Source of the DNA: an uncultured Bacilli bacterium
Lineage (GTDB): Bacteria > Bacillota_I > Bacilli_A > RF39 > UBA660
Length of the DNA stretch: 64,000 bases
Assembly (NCBI GenBank): GCA_934167485.1
Contig: CAKPKL010000003.1
Coordinates: 1-64,000, forward strand
Direction of reading: 5' to 3'
The notes under the pieces are model-generated. The model made no database searches. It saw only the letters and a list, made by a program, of their open reading frames with translations, and was not told where the DNA came from. Made by a program: the position numbers and the translations under genes. The first letter of the stretch is position 1, and each line of letters starts with the position of its first letter. Of this stretch, positions 18,759-26,986 are shown piece by piece.

Positions 18759-19316
18759 TTATTTAATTTTAACTTTATCAGTTATTACCTCATCTAAAGC
18801 TATATCAAAAGGACTATTTTCTATATAAAAATCTTTAAGAAGTTGTTCATCATAACAAACTCCAATATTATATGAATTAGAATCCTTCAAATATTTATCA
18901 TAATACCCCTTACCAAATCCAATTCTATTTTTATTTGTATCAAAACAAATACCCGGAACTATTATAAGATCTATATCCTTTGAATTTATTATGTTTAATT
19001 TATCTAACAACGGTTCTTTTATTTTATATTTATTAATATTTATTAAATCTTCTCTTGAATTTATTTTGCAAAATATCATATTAGAATCATCCAATACTAT
19101 TGGAAGGCAAACTATTTTATTATTTTCTATCGAGAAATCCATTAAAGAATTTAAATTAACTTCATTTTTAAATGAACTATAAACACCTATAGTTTGTGAT
19201 TGTTTATACTCTTTTTCATTTAATATTTTTTCTACTATTATTTTAGATTTATAATCACTATTTGTTAAACTATTTCTAAGATTTAAATAATATTTTCTTA
19301 ATTCAGATTTATTCAT
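18759..19316 (-). CDS. 5-formyltetrahydrofolate cyclo-ligase
   Basis: About 185 aa. ATP-dependent conversion of 5-formyl-THF to 5,10-methenyl-THF, recycling folate. Hallmarks: NKSELRKYYLNLRNSL at the N-terminus (substrate and ATP contact) and the C-terminal GFGKGYYDKYL loop near residue 137. I start at the ATG 19316 (GGTGATTAC upstream) rather than an in-frame ATG 48 bp upstream. Follows the nucleotide-sanitation gene below with a short gap and is probably cotranscribed. Confidence 0.9.
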   Translation of the reverse strand: MNKSELRKYYLNLRNSLTNSDYKSKIIVEKILNEKEYKQSQTIGVYSSFKNEVNLNSLMDFSIENNKIVCLPIVLDDSNMIFCKINSREDLININKYKIKEPLLDKLNIINSKDIDLIIVPGICFDTNKNRIGFGKGYYDKYLKDSNSYNIGVCYDEQLLKDFYIENSPFDIALDEVITDKVKIK

Positions 19317-19360
19317 GTAATCACCAAAAATATTATAAAAAAAAGATTGAAATAAATCAA

Positions 19361-19978
19361 TCATTTTATATGTTTTTTCAGATTACTAACAAGTTTTAAA
19401 GTTTCTTGGTCTATTCTTTCATATCTTTGTTGTTTTTCATCATTAGTTAATTCATTAAAATACTTTTTATTTTTAATATCATAACTAATTGAGTCTAATG
19501 TACCACCTGATACTGTATCTTTTTGATTCTTTTTTGAAGTAAATAAAAATGGTTCCTCATCTATTGTCATCGAATAAATATTCCCATCAGCATCTATTAA
19601 AGCTACACCAGTTTGATAATGAGCTAAACTCTCTCCATCTACCATATTTAAACAATTTATATAATAATTTAAAATTTCCTGATCAGTCAAATCTTCTCTA
19701 CCATTTACTCTTCTTACAAATAATCCAGGTTGCATATTTTCATTAAATTTATCTACATAAAGTCCAGAATCCTCAGCTATAACTGCCATACCTGTTTTAT
19801 TATAATACTCTTGAGCTTTTTTTATAGCATTTTCCTCTGCTGTTTTACCATCTTCTACAACATTTATTTTAACTCCAATTTGTTTAGGCATTAAAACATT
19901 TATGTCATCCAAACTAGATAGTCTACGTTTCATTAAATTATATTTATTTTCATTACCTGTTGCGAATAACAAATCCAT
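19361..19978 (-). CDS. rdgB: XTP/dITP diphosphatase (RdgB/HAM1 family)
   Basis: Removes non-canonical purine triphosphates (dITP, XTP) from the nucleotide pool. Start at 19978, giving MDLLFATGNENKYNLMKRRL with the family motif ATGNxxK. Further motifs: VVEDGKTAEENA near 40 and IAEDSGLYVD near 68 (catalytic Asp region). The RBS AAGGAAGTG supports this start over one 30 bp upstream. About 205 aa, slightly long but complete. Confidence 0.9.
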   Translation of the reverse strand: MDLLFATGNENKYNLMKRRLSSLDDINVLMPKQIGVKINVVEDGKTAEENAIKKAQEYYNKTGMAVIAEDSGLYVDKFNENMQPGLFVRRVNGREDLTDQEILNYYINCLNMVDGESLAHYQTGVALIDADGNIYSMTIDEEPFLFTSKKNQKDTVSGGTLDSISYDIKNKKYFNELTNDEKQQRYERIDQETLKLVSNLKKHIK

Positions 19979-20017
19979 ACAATCACTTCCTTGTAAATAT
20001 TTTAACATAAAAGAAAA

Positions 20018-20046
20018 GAAAACTTCAATATATATTTAAAGTTTTC
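20018..20046 (-). terminator. Terminator of ABC exporter gene with embedded rdgB promoter element
   Basis: Stem GAAAACTT (20018-20025) with AAGTTTTC (20039-20046) and a T-rich tail. The rdgB -35 TTGAAG (20023-20028) lies in it, 18 bp before TAAAAT (19999-20004). Confidence 0.7.
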
Positions 20047-20060
20047 TCGATTAATTATAC

Positions 20061-21749
20061 TCATTCATTACCTAACTTTTTACCTATTTTATAAAAAAGT
20101 GTATCTTTTTTATTTAAATCATTATAATTACCATTTTCTACAATAATACCATCTTTAATTACATATATACTGTCAAATTGTTTTAACAAATCTACTCTAT
20201 GAGTTACTAAAATAACTGTTTTATTCTTTAAACAATCTAAAAGTAAATTTAAAACTATCATTTCATTTTGATTATCTAGTGCAGAAGTAGCCTCATCCAA
20301 AATGATTAAATCAGAATTGTCAAAAAATAATCTTGCTAAGGCTATCCTTTGTCTCTCTCCACCCGACAAAAGAATTCCCTTTTCACCTATTTCTGTATCT
20401 AAACCATTTTCCAACTTATTATAGAATTCAGATAAATTTAGTTTTTTTAATACTTTGATAATTTCTTTATCTGGAATATTTTGATCAAATATTATATTTT
20501 CCCTTAGTGTTCCATCAAATAGTGGAGATTCTTGAGAAACATATGAAATAGAGTCATATAAGGTATTTAAATTGATACTTTGTAACTTATCCTTTCCAAT
20601 ATATACTTTCCCAGCTGTTGGTTTTAAAAGGCCTAATATTAATTTTAATATTGTAGATTTACCACTACCACTAGATCCAACTATAGCAATTTTTTTCTTT
20701 GACATAATTTCCATATTTATATCTTTCAAAACTAAATTTTTATTATATTTATATTTTAAAGAATCAATAATAATGTTTTTATCTTTAATTTTAACTTTTT
20801 TACCATTTGTTAATTGCATATCATCATCCAAATTCAAAAATTCTATATACCTATTCATCACAATTTTATCAAGTTTATAATCAACATATATAACATTAAA
20901 AATAGCGATTGGTTCATAAGCTTTACCTAATAAGGTTATTAATGCTACTACTGATCCTATAGATAACTTATTTGATAATATTGCATATATAAGAACAGTT
21001 ATTTTTATAATCCCAACTAATAATGCAAATATTGTAAAAAAAGCTTCATGAACTAAAGTTATCTTTATTTTATTATTAACAATTTCGTTTATATTATTAT
21101 TACATTTTTCTATTTCTTTTCTATATTTTTTATTAATTCTGAAAGATATTAATTCTTGAAAACCTCTGATTAAATATTTATTCATATTTTCTTCGTTTTC
21201 TACAATACTTTCCTTTAGTTTATAAAGTTTAATTATTATAATTTTAGTTATTATAAAAACTAATACATACCCTATAAAAACAACTAATGCAATTTTAAAA
21301 TCAATCATAAATATAAAAACTAAACTAGATATCATTGTAGGCAACAATTCCCTAAAAATTCTAAAATAAAATTCATATACTACATCTCTTGCTGCTACAG
21401 ATCCATTTTCAACTTTTTGAGTTAATTTACCTAAACCTAATTTTTGATATTTTGAATAATCTATCTTAGATACTTTTTTCAGTGCCGAAAGTTTAAAATC
21501 TAAATATAATTTATTTTGTAAATAAACACTTGGATAATTTTCTAAATAAGAAAAAATTATATACATTATCATAAGAAAGCCGTACAAAATTATCATTTTG
21601 AAAGTTAAATCTCCCATATTAAATTTATCTAATATAATTTGAAATAATTTAATATTATACGTTCCTAGAACCGATAAAAATATTCCCAATAGAATATATA
21701 GAAATATAATTTTTTTATTATTACTCAATGTTTGTTTTATATAATTCAT
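20061..21749 (-). CDS. ABC exporter, fused membrane and ATPase domains
   Basis: 562 aa half-transporter. Residues about 15-300 hold six membrane helices of an ABC exporter fold; residues about 330-555 are the nucleotide-binding domain with Walker A VGSSGSGKSTILKL, Q-loop YVSQESPLFDGT, signature LSGGERQRIALARL and Walker B LIILDEATSALD. It would act as a homodimer exporting a lipid, peptide or drug; the substrate cannot be deduced. The RBS is AAGGTGAT. A single gene with no obvious partner. Confidence 0.9.
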   Translation of the reverse strand: MNYIKQTLSNNKKIIFLYILLGIFLSVLGTYNIKLFQIILDKFNMGDLTFKMIILYGFLMIMYIIFSYLENYPSVYLQNKLYLDFKLSALKKVSKIDYSKYQKLGLGKLTQKVENGSVAARDVVYEFYFRIFRELLPTMISSLVFIFMIDFKIALVVFIGYVLVFIITKIIIIKLYKLKESIVENEENMNKYLIRGFQELISFRINKKYRKEIEKCNNNINEIVNNKIKITLVHEAFFTIFALLVGIIKITVLIYAILSNKLSIGSVVALITLLGKAYEPIAIFNVIYVDYKLDKIVMNRYIEFLNLDDDMQLTNGKKVKIKDKNIIIDSLKYKYNKNLVLKDINMEIMSKKKIAIVGSSGSGKSTILKLILGLLKPTAGKVYIGKDKLQSINLNTLYDSISYVSQESPLFDGTLRENIIFDQNIPDKEIIKVLKKLNLSEFYNKLENGLDTEIGEKGILLSGGERQRIALARLFFDNSDLIILDEATSALDNQNEMIVLNLLLDCLKNKTVILVTHRVDLLKQFDSIYVIKDGIIVENGNYNDLNKKDTLFYKIGKKLGNE

Positions 21750-21771
21750 ACAATCACCTTACTTTTAGTTT

Positions 21772-21924
21772 TTATAAATCACCATTATAAAAATATATTT
21801 TAAGTGCATCTTCAGTATATTTTGGTTTAGAAACATCTATGTCCAAATACTTACCAATATAATATATAATAAATTGGGATGCTATAAGTAAATCAAACTC
21901 AGCTAAAATATATTGTTTTGACTT
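21772..21924 (-). pseudogene. Possible C-terminal gene remnant (SIS-like?)
   Basis: An open frame of about 50 codons without a usable start, beginning right after an in-frame stop. Its translation, including FIIYYIGKYLDIDVSKPKY, looks protein-like and faintly resembles the C-terminal tail of SIS-domain sugar isomerases. It may be the decayed end of a lost gene upstream of the ABC exporter. Very tentative; the rest of 21925-22020 shows nothing. Confidence 0.3.
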
Positions 21925-22021
21925 TTAAAATTATTAATTTTCTTTTATTACATTTTGAATCACAATGTCATTTGGACCAAAGAAAAATATATTGAAAATA
22001 AAATGATTTATATTTATTTAC

Positions 22022-22495
22022 TTATTCTATTTGTTCTAACATTTTCTTTTTTAAGTTATCTATATCTGTAAAAAATAAATTAGTTCCCCTTTTTTTTAGT
22101 CCAATCATATTTTTAAATAAACTTTTTATCTCATCTTGTAAATCAGTTGGAACATTTAATGGAACTCCATCAACAGTATGTACATGATCTATATATTTTT
22201 CTAATGTAGGGAATGCATTTTGAAGAAGTATTGCTGCCTCTTCATCTGCTATTTTTCTAATTATAATTGTATTACAAAATCCATATCGTCCTATTTTCTT
22301 ATCAATTATCTTTTTATATTTATCTACTTTAGAACTTATTGGTATAAACCATAAAATACTTTTATCTCTAATCGTAAAATAAGTTGGTCTTTTTTTACCT
22401 TTTTCATGATTTTGCATTAAACTATCATCATCTACAATATCGAAATATTCATCTTTAATATGATATAAATAACCTGTCTTTATTTCCAAGTACAT
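22022..22495 (-). CDS. Type III toxin, ToxN/CptN-like endoribonuclease
   Basis: About 157 aa. Features: EIKTGYLYHIKDEYFD at the N-terminus, KRPTYFTIRDKSILWFIPI near 35, SSKVDKYKKII near 55, and a C-terminus rich in Lys ending TDIDNLKKKML. I recognise this as the ToxN/AbiQ/CptN fold of type III toxin-antitoxin systems, where the toxin is a sequence-specific RNase held inactive by a repeat RNA. The context agrees: promoter, two 48-bp repeats, terminator, then this gene. The start is uncertain: GGAG lies too close to the ATGs at 22495-22504, and a TTG at 22489 has ideal spacing. Expected role: phage abortive infection or plasmid-like maintenance. Confidence 0.82.
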   Translation of the reverse strand: MYLEIKTGYLYHIKDEYFDIVDDDSLMQNHEKGKKRPTYFTIRDKSILWFIPISSKVDKYKKIIDKKIGRYGFCNTIIIRKIADEEAAILLQNAFPTLEKYIDHVHTVDGVPLNVPTDLQDEIKSLFKNMIGLKKRGTNLFFTDIDNLKKKMLEQIE

Positions 22496-22518
22496 CATCT
22501 CCATATATAATATATCAC

Positions 22519-22552
22519 AAAACAAAAGAAAACTCCATCATACGATGAAGTT
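22519..22552 (-). terminator. Leaky terminator between RNA antitoxin and toxin
   Basis: Stem AACTTCATC/GATGGAGTT (22531-22539 with 22544-22552); its only irregular pair is a U-G wobble in the minus-strand RNA. It is followed by TTCTTTTGTTTT. This is the position where type III loci place the terminator that sets the RNA-to-toxin ratio. Confidence 0.8.
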
Positions 22553-22676
22553 ATTCTACATTTTCAACCAGGATCATTTATTAGTCGCACCACCTGGAAG
22601 CGAAAAACATTGTCGCCTGGAATCATTTATTATTCGCGCCATCCAGAAGCGAAAAACATTTTCACACTTTTCAGTG
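22531..22676 (-). ncRNA. Type III antitoxin RNA (CptI/ToxI-like, two full repeats)
   Basis: Two tandem 48-bp units (22616-22663 and 22568-22615) plus a partial third. Each can fold as an H-type pseudoknot. First unit: stem 1 UUCGC/GCGAA (22649-22653 with 22633-22637), stem 2 CUGGA/UCCAG (22642-22646 with 22617-22621), interleaved. Second unit: stem 1 UCGC/GCGA, stem 2 CCAGG/CCUGG. The change from CUGGA/UCCAG to CCAGG/CCUGG is compensatory, strong evidence for a functional structure. The RNA would be cut into single pseudoknots by the toxin and bind it as a ring, as known for this class. Confidence 0.82.
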
Positions 22677-22683
22677 CAATATA

Positions 22684-22712
22684 AATATACTACATTTTTA
22701 TGAAAATGTCAA
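22684..22712 (-). promoter_or_regulatory. Promoter of the antitoxin RNA
   Basis: -35 TTGACA (22707-22712), 17-bp spacer, -10 TATATT (22684-22689): a near-consensus promoter, as expected for an abundant antitoxin RNA. Transcription should start near 22676. Confidence 0.85.
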
Positions 22713-22801
22713 CTATAGTATACATTTATAGTATATTCCCAAAAAATATTATTATTAATTTTTTAAGTAATTTTTGCCATTAATGTTAGAAAAAAAGAAA
22801 T

Positions 22802-22834
22802 AAAAAAAAGACCAAAATTTTGAAATCTTGGTCT
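22802..22834 (-). terminator. Terminator of ppdK
   Basis: Stem AGACCAA (22809-22815) with TTGGTCT (22828-22834), followed by a long T run on the minus strand. Separates ppdK from the antitoxin promoter. The remaining bases between this hairpin and 22712 show nothing. Confidence 0.8.
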
Positions 22835-22877
22835 AATTTATATATTTTTATATAATAACAAGTTACCTTTAAAACTA

Positions 22878-25508
22878 TTAATTTTCTTTTTCTTTTACTA
22901 CAGCTTGTGCAGCAGCAAGACGAGCTAATGGAACTCTAAATGGACTACAAGATACATAATCAAGACCTACTCTATGGCAGAATTCAACACTACTTGGTTC
23001 TCCGCCATGTTCTCCACATATACCCATATGAATATCTGGACGAGTTTGTTTTCCTAATTTAGCAGCCATTTCTACTAATTTTCCAACTCCATTTTGATCT
23101 AGTTTAGCAAATGGATCATTTTCAAAAATTCCTTTAGCATAGTATTCATTTAAGAATTTAGCAGCATCATCTCTTGAGAATCCAAATGTCATTTGAGTTA
23201 AATCGTTTGTACCAAATGAGAAGAATTCTGCTTCTTTAGCTATTTCATCAGCTGTTACAGCTGCTCTTGGTATTTCAATCATAGTACCAACATGATACTC
23301 TAATTTAACTCCAGCATCAGCTATAACTTTATCTGCAGTATCAGTTACTACTTTCTTAACATATTTAAGTTCATTAACATCTCCAACTAGTGGAATCATT
23401 ATTTCAGGAGTAACATTCATTCCTTTTTTATTTACATTGATTGCAGCTTCAATAACAGCTCTAGTTTGCATTCTTGCAATTTCTGGATAAGTAATAGCAA
23501 GTCTACATCCACGATGTCCCATCATTGGATTGAATTCTTTTAATGATTCAACTCTCTCTTTTAAAGCTTCAAAACTCATACCTAAAGATTCTGCTAAAGG
23601 TTTAATTTCTTCATCTGTATGAGGTAAGAATTCATGTAATGGTGGATCTAAGTAACGAATTACAACTGGATCTCCTTCCATTGCCTCAAATAATCCTTCA
23701 AAATCTTTTCTTTGATATGGTAAGATTTTTTCAAGAGCTTCTTCACGTTTTTCAACTGTATCTGCAGCTATCATTCTACGGAAGTTAAATATTCTTTCTT
23801 CTTCAAAGAACATGTGTTCTGTACGGCAAAGACCAATTCCTTCAGCACCAAATTTACGAGCTTGAATTGCATCTCTTGGTGTATCAGCATTAGTTCTAAC
23901 TTTAAGTCTTCTAACACTATCAGCCCATCCCATAAATGTTTCAAAATCACCACTTATTTCAGGAGCAACAGTTTTAACTTGTTCACCATAAACATTACCA
24001 GTAGAACCATCTAAGCTCATCCAGTCTCCTTCATGATATACTTTACCATCTTTTGTTTTAACTGTCTTAGCTTCTTCATCTATTACAAGTTCACCACATC
24101 CAGAAACACAGCAAGTACCCATACCACGAGCAACTACTGCAGCATGACTTGTCATACCACCACGTATTGTTAATATACCATGTGCGATATTCATTCCTTC
24201 AATATCTTCTGGAGAAGTTTCAAGTCTAACAAGTAAAATATCACTTTCACCATTTTTGCTAGCTTCCATTACATCTTCAGCTGTAAAATAAATTTTACCT
24301 GTTGCAGCACCTGGTGATGCAGCAAGACCTTGAGCTACTACTTTAGCTTCTTTAAGTGCTTTTTGATCAAAATTTGGATGTAATAATTGATCTAATTGTT
24401 TTGGTTCTACTTTAAGTAAAGCCTCTTCCTTAGAAATCATTCCTTCATTTACTAAATCAACAGCAATCTTTAATGCAGCTTGAGCAGTTCTTTTACCATT
24501 TCTTGTTTGTAACATGAAAAGTTTTCCATTTTCTATAGTAAATTCCATATCTTGCATATCTTTATAGTGATCTTCAAGAATTCCACAAATTTTAACAAAT
24601 TCATCATAGCACTCTGGCATAGTTTCCTTTAATGTTGCGATTGGTTGTGGAGTACGAATACCAGCAACAACGTCCTCACCTTGAGCATTCATTAAATATT
24701 CACCAAATAGTGCTTTTTCTCCTGTAGCAGGATTTCTTGTAAATGCAACACCTGTACCACAGTCATCACCGCGATTACCATAAACCATTTCTTGAACGTT
24801 TACAGCAGTTCCCCAACTAGATGGAATATCATTAAGTCTACGATAAGTAATAGCTCTATCATTATTCCAACTTCTGAATACAGCTTTTACAGCTTCCATT
24901 AATTGTTCTTTTGGATCTTGTGGGAATTCAACTCCAGCATGATTTTTATATTCATCCTTATAAATTTCTACAACTTCCATTAAATCTTCAGCAGTAAGTT
25001 CTGTATCAAATTCTACTCCTTTTTCCTCTTTGATTACATCAAATTTTCTTTCAAAAGAGCTCTTTGGAAATCCCTTAACTACATCTGCAAACATTTGAAT
25101 AAATCTTCTATAACTATCATATACAAATCTTGCATTATTTGTAGCCTTAGCAAATCCTTTTGCTACCTCATCATTTAAACCTAGGTTTAAAACAGTATCC
25201 ATCATACCTGGCATAGATGCTCTAGCACCACTTCTTACAGATACTAACAATGGATTTTCCATATCTCCAAATTTTTTACCTGTTTCACTTTCCAAAGCTT
25301 CCAAATGGTCTAATATTTCTTTTTTAATTTCATTAGAAATATCTTCACCATCATCATAATACTTAATACAAGCTTCAGTAGTAACAGTAAATCCTCTTGG
25401 AACTGGAAGTCCAATTCCTGTCATCTCAGCAAGGTTAGCACCTTTACCACCTAACAAGTTACGCATGTCTTTGTTACCTTCTTTAAAGGCATAAACATAT
25501 TTCGTCAT
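22878..25508 (-). CDS. ppdK: Pyruvate, phosphate dikinase
   Basis: 876 aa, full length. Interconverts PEP, AMP and PPi with pyruvate, ATP and Pi; in fermentative Bacilli and Mollicute relatives it supports PPi-linked glycolysis, which fits the pyrophosphatase at the left end. N-terminal ATP-grasp domain from GGKGANLAEMTG near residue 21; the phospho-His region GGMTSHAAVVARGMG near 455; C-terminal PEP/pyruvate barrel with GTNDLTQM near 775 and CGEHGGEPSSVEFC near 837. The RBS is AAAGGAGG. Codon choice is somewhat more GC-rich than its neighbours, consistent with high expression. Confidence 0.96.
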   Translation of the reverse strand: MTKYVYAFKEGNKDMRNLLGGKGANLAEMTGIGLPVPRGFTVTTEACIKYYDDGEDISNEIKKEILDHLEALESETGKKFGDMENPLLVSVRSGARASMPGMMDTVLNLGLNDEVAKGFAKATNNARFVYDSYRRFIQMFADVVKGFPKSSFERKFDVIKEEKGVEFDTELTAEDLMEVVEIYKDEYKNHAGVEFPQDPKEQLMEAVKAVFRSWNNDRAITYRRLNDIPSSWGTAVNVQEMVYGNRGDDCGTGVAFTRNPATGEKALFGEYLMNAQGEDVVAGIRTPQPIATLKETMPECYDEFVKICGILEDHYKDMQDMEFTIENGKLFMLQTRNGKRTAQAALKIAVDLVNEGMISKEEALLKVEPKQLDQLLHPNFDQKALKEAKVVAQGLAASPGAATGKIYFTAEDVMEASKNGESDILLVRLETSPEDIEGMNIAHGILTIRGGMTSHAAVVARGMGTCCVSGCGELVIDEEAKTVKTKDGKVYHEGDWMSLDGSTGNVYGEQVKTVAPEISGDFETFMGWADSVRRLKVRTNADTPRDAIQARKFGAEGIGLCRTEHMFFEEERIFNFRRMIAADTVEKREEALEKILPYQRKDFEGLFEAMEGDPVVIRYLDPPLHEFLPHTDEEIKPLAESLGMSFEALKERVESLKEFNPMMGHRGCRLAITYPEIARMQTRAVIEAAINVNKKGMNVTPEIMIPLVGDVNELKYVKKVVTDTADKVIADAGVKLEYHVGTMIEIPRAAVTADEIAKEAEFFSFGTNDLTQMTFGFSRDDAAKFLNEYYAKGIFENDPFAKLDQNGVGKLVEMAAKLGKQTRPDIHMGICGEHGGEPSSVEFCHRVGLDYVSCSPFRVPLARLAAAQAVVKEKEN

Positions 25509-25756
25509 ATTATCCTCCTTTTAACATACAAAAATATTATAACATGAATAAAAAAAAGAGAGCAAGTAAATTTGGAAAAAATATGAAAATTTATTAAAAT
25601 TTAGAACATATGGTTCTTATTTTATGCTTTATAGATATCATCTCTTGATGATAAAATTATATCAAAATGAACTTTTTGTTTTTAACTAAAATTTATTGTA
25701 TAATTTACAGATATTGTATTTTTAGCTTAACTAACAATTTCTTAATATATAAAAAA

Positions 25757-25912
25757 TCAAAGTGTTATACCTTGATTCTTTAACATATAATATGCAATTA
25801 TTAAAAACGCAATTAAAACTAAGATAGTAAAAAATAAAGTTAGTTTACATTTTCTTCTAAAAGCCTTTTTCTTTTGAATTGCCTTTTTAGTAGGTCTACC
25901 TCTCTTTGCCAT
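25757..25912 (-). CDS. Small membrane protein, 51 aa
   Basis: Starts MAKRGRPTKKAIQKKKAFRR, a very basic N-terminus with an AT-hook-like RGRP, followed by one membrane helix (LTLFFTILVLIAFLIIAYYM) and a short tail. The ATG lies 2 nt after the stop of the upstream prepilin-like gene and its RBS (AGGGG) is inside that gene's end, so the two are translationally coupled. A hairpin AATCAAGG/CTTTGATT with a T run overlaps its end. Function unknown. Between 25513 and 25757 I see only the ppdK promoter (TATAAT upstream of 25508) and a possible plus-strand promoter (TTGTTT, 17 bp, TATAAT) with no gene behind it. Confidence 0.75.
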   Translation of the reverse strand: MAKRGRPTKKAIQKKKAFRRKCKLTLFFTILVLIAFLIIAYYMLKNQGITL

Positions 25913-25914
25913 AA

Positions 25915-26925
25915 TTAACCCCTATTTATATCACTTTCTAAAATTTCAACTACAGGTCTTACACCATAATATGTAGCATCGTTATATAAAGTACTAAGGC
26001 TTTCATCTCCTTTTACAACAGCTATTTCTGTTGTTGAAGTTGCAAAACCTAACCAATAATATCCTGATGTCCAAGTAAGTGTTGAATCAAAAGTTGAAGT
26101 TTTAGTTGATGTATTATATTTATATCCTAAAACAAGTGCTTGATCATAATTCATCAATAAAACATTTATTACTCTAACATTTAATTGATCTTTTAAATAG
26201 GTCTTATATTCTTCGAGATAAGTCCCAATTAAACTTGATTTATTATTATATACAAATTGATTAATTTTATCATATTTCCAGTAATTAGTATCAGAAAATT
26301 TTACGGGTCTATATACAGTTACACCTTCACTTAAATGATCATCACTCTGTACTAAATCTTCTTCATCACCATACTTAGAATCTCCAACATTTAATGGAAA
26401 TTTTGTAAGCATTGATATTCTACCATTAACATTTTCAATAACATAAAATTTTTCAAGGCCACATGTAACTTCATCACTTAAATCAATTTCGTTATTTGAA
26501 TTTGAATCTGTAAATGTACAAACAGGAGTATATACAGGTGAACATCCTGTTACATCTTTTGGATCTATTTCATATTTTGTATTTAAGGTACCATAGCCAG
26601 TATTATTTGATGTTATTTTTATTTTTATTGTATCAGAAATAGGCTCATTAGTTCTAGAATCAATTAGCTTTGAATCTAGTAATCCATACTCTTTTAAATC
26701 TAAAACTGTAATATATTTACATTCACCACCATCAGGTAATTTATCTATATTATCTGCTCCCCAAGTTTCTGCAGATGATTTAATTAAAGCTAATTGATTA
26801 TCATATAAATCTTTTTTACTATTTTTAACAACTTTTGTAATAGAAGTTACTGATAGTAATGCTAATAATGAAATAATTACTATAACAGCTAACAATTCTA
26901 CTAAAGTGAACCCTTTATCTTTCAT
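25915..26925 (-). CDS. Prepilin-like protein with RPV-motif C-terminus
   Basis: 336 aa. N-terminus MKDKGFTLVELLAVIVIISL is the prepilin signal in a more divergent form than in the other six. A Cys-bearing middle region follows (GGECKYITVLDLKEYG near 63). The C-terminus WTSGYYWLGFA...YYGVRPVVEILESD matches the RPV domain of three other family members. Base composition of the C-terminal region is ordinary, unlike those genes. It is the first gene of a two-gene unit with the coupled 51-aa membrane protein. Surface location is inferred. Confidence 0.82.
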   Translation of the reverse strand: MKDKGFTLVELLAVIVIISLLALLSVTSITKVVKNSKKDLYDNQLALIKSSAETWGADNIDKLPDGGECKYITVLDLKEYGLLDSKLIDSRTNEPISDTIKIKITSNNTGYGTLNTKYEIDPKDVTGCSPVYTPVCTFTDSNSNNEIDLSDEVTCGLEKFYVIENVNGRISMLTKFPLNVGDSKYGDEEDLVQSDDHLSEGVTVYRPVKFSDTNYWKYDKINQFVYNNKSSLIGTYLEEYKTYLKDQLNVRVINVLLMNYDQALVLGYKYNTSTKTSTFDSTLTWTSGYYWLGFATSTTEIAVVKGDESLSTLYNDATYYGVRPVVEILESDINRG

Positions 26926-26950
26926 ACATAATCCTACTTTCTATAAATAT

Positions 26951-26986
26951 ATTATATAAAAAAAAAATACTTTTTGCAAGTATTTT
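26951..26986 (-). promoter_or_regulatory. Obg terminator with embedded prepilin-like gene promoter
   Basis: Stem AAAATACTT (26964-26972) with AAGTATTTT (26978-26986) and a T run. The -35 TTGCAA (26974-26979) is in the loop and 5' arm; the -10 TATAAT (26951-26956) follows at 17 bp. Confidence 0.75.

Noticed and set aside
23771..23953. Second minus-strand frame inside ppdK
   Set aside because: Fully contained in an intact, conserved enzyme gene in another frame; no RBS.
25680..25757. Possible plus-strand promoter (TTGTTT, 17 bp, TATAAT) for a small RNA
   Set aside because: No downstream terminator or gene in its direction before the convergent 51-aa gene; AT-rich sequence gives many such matches.
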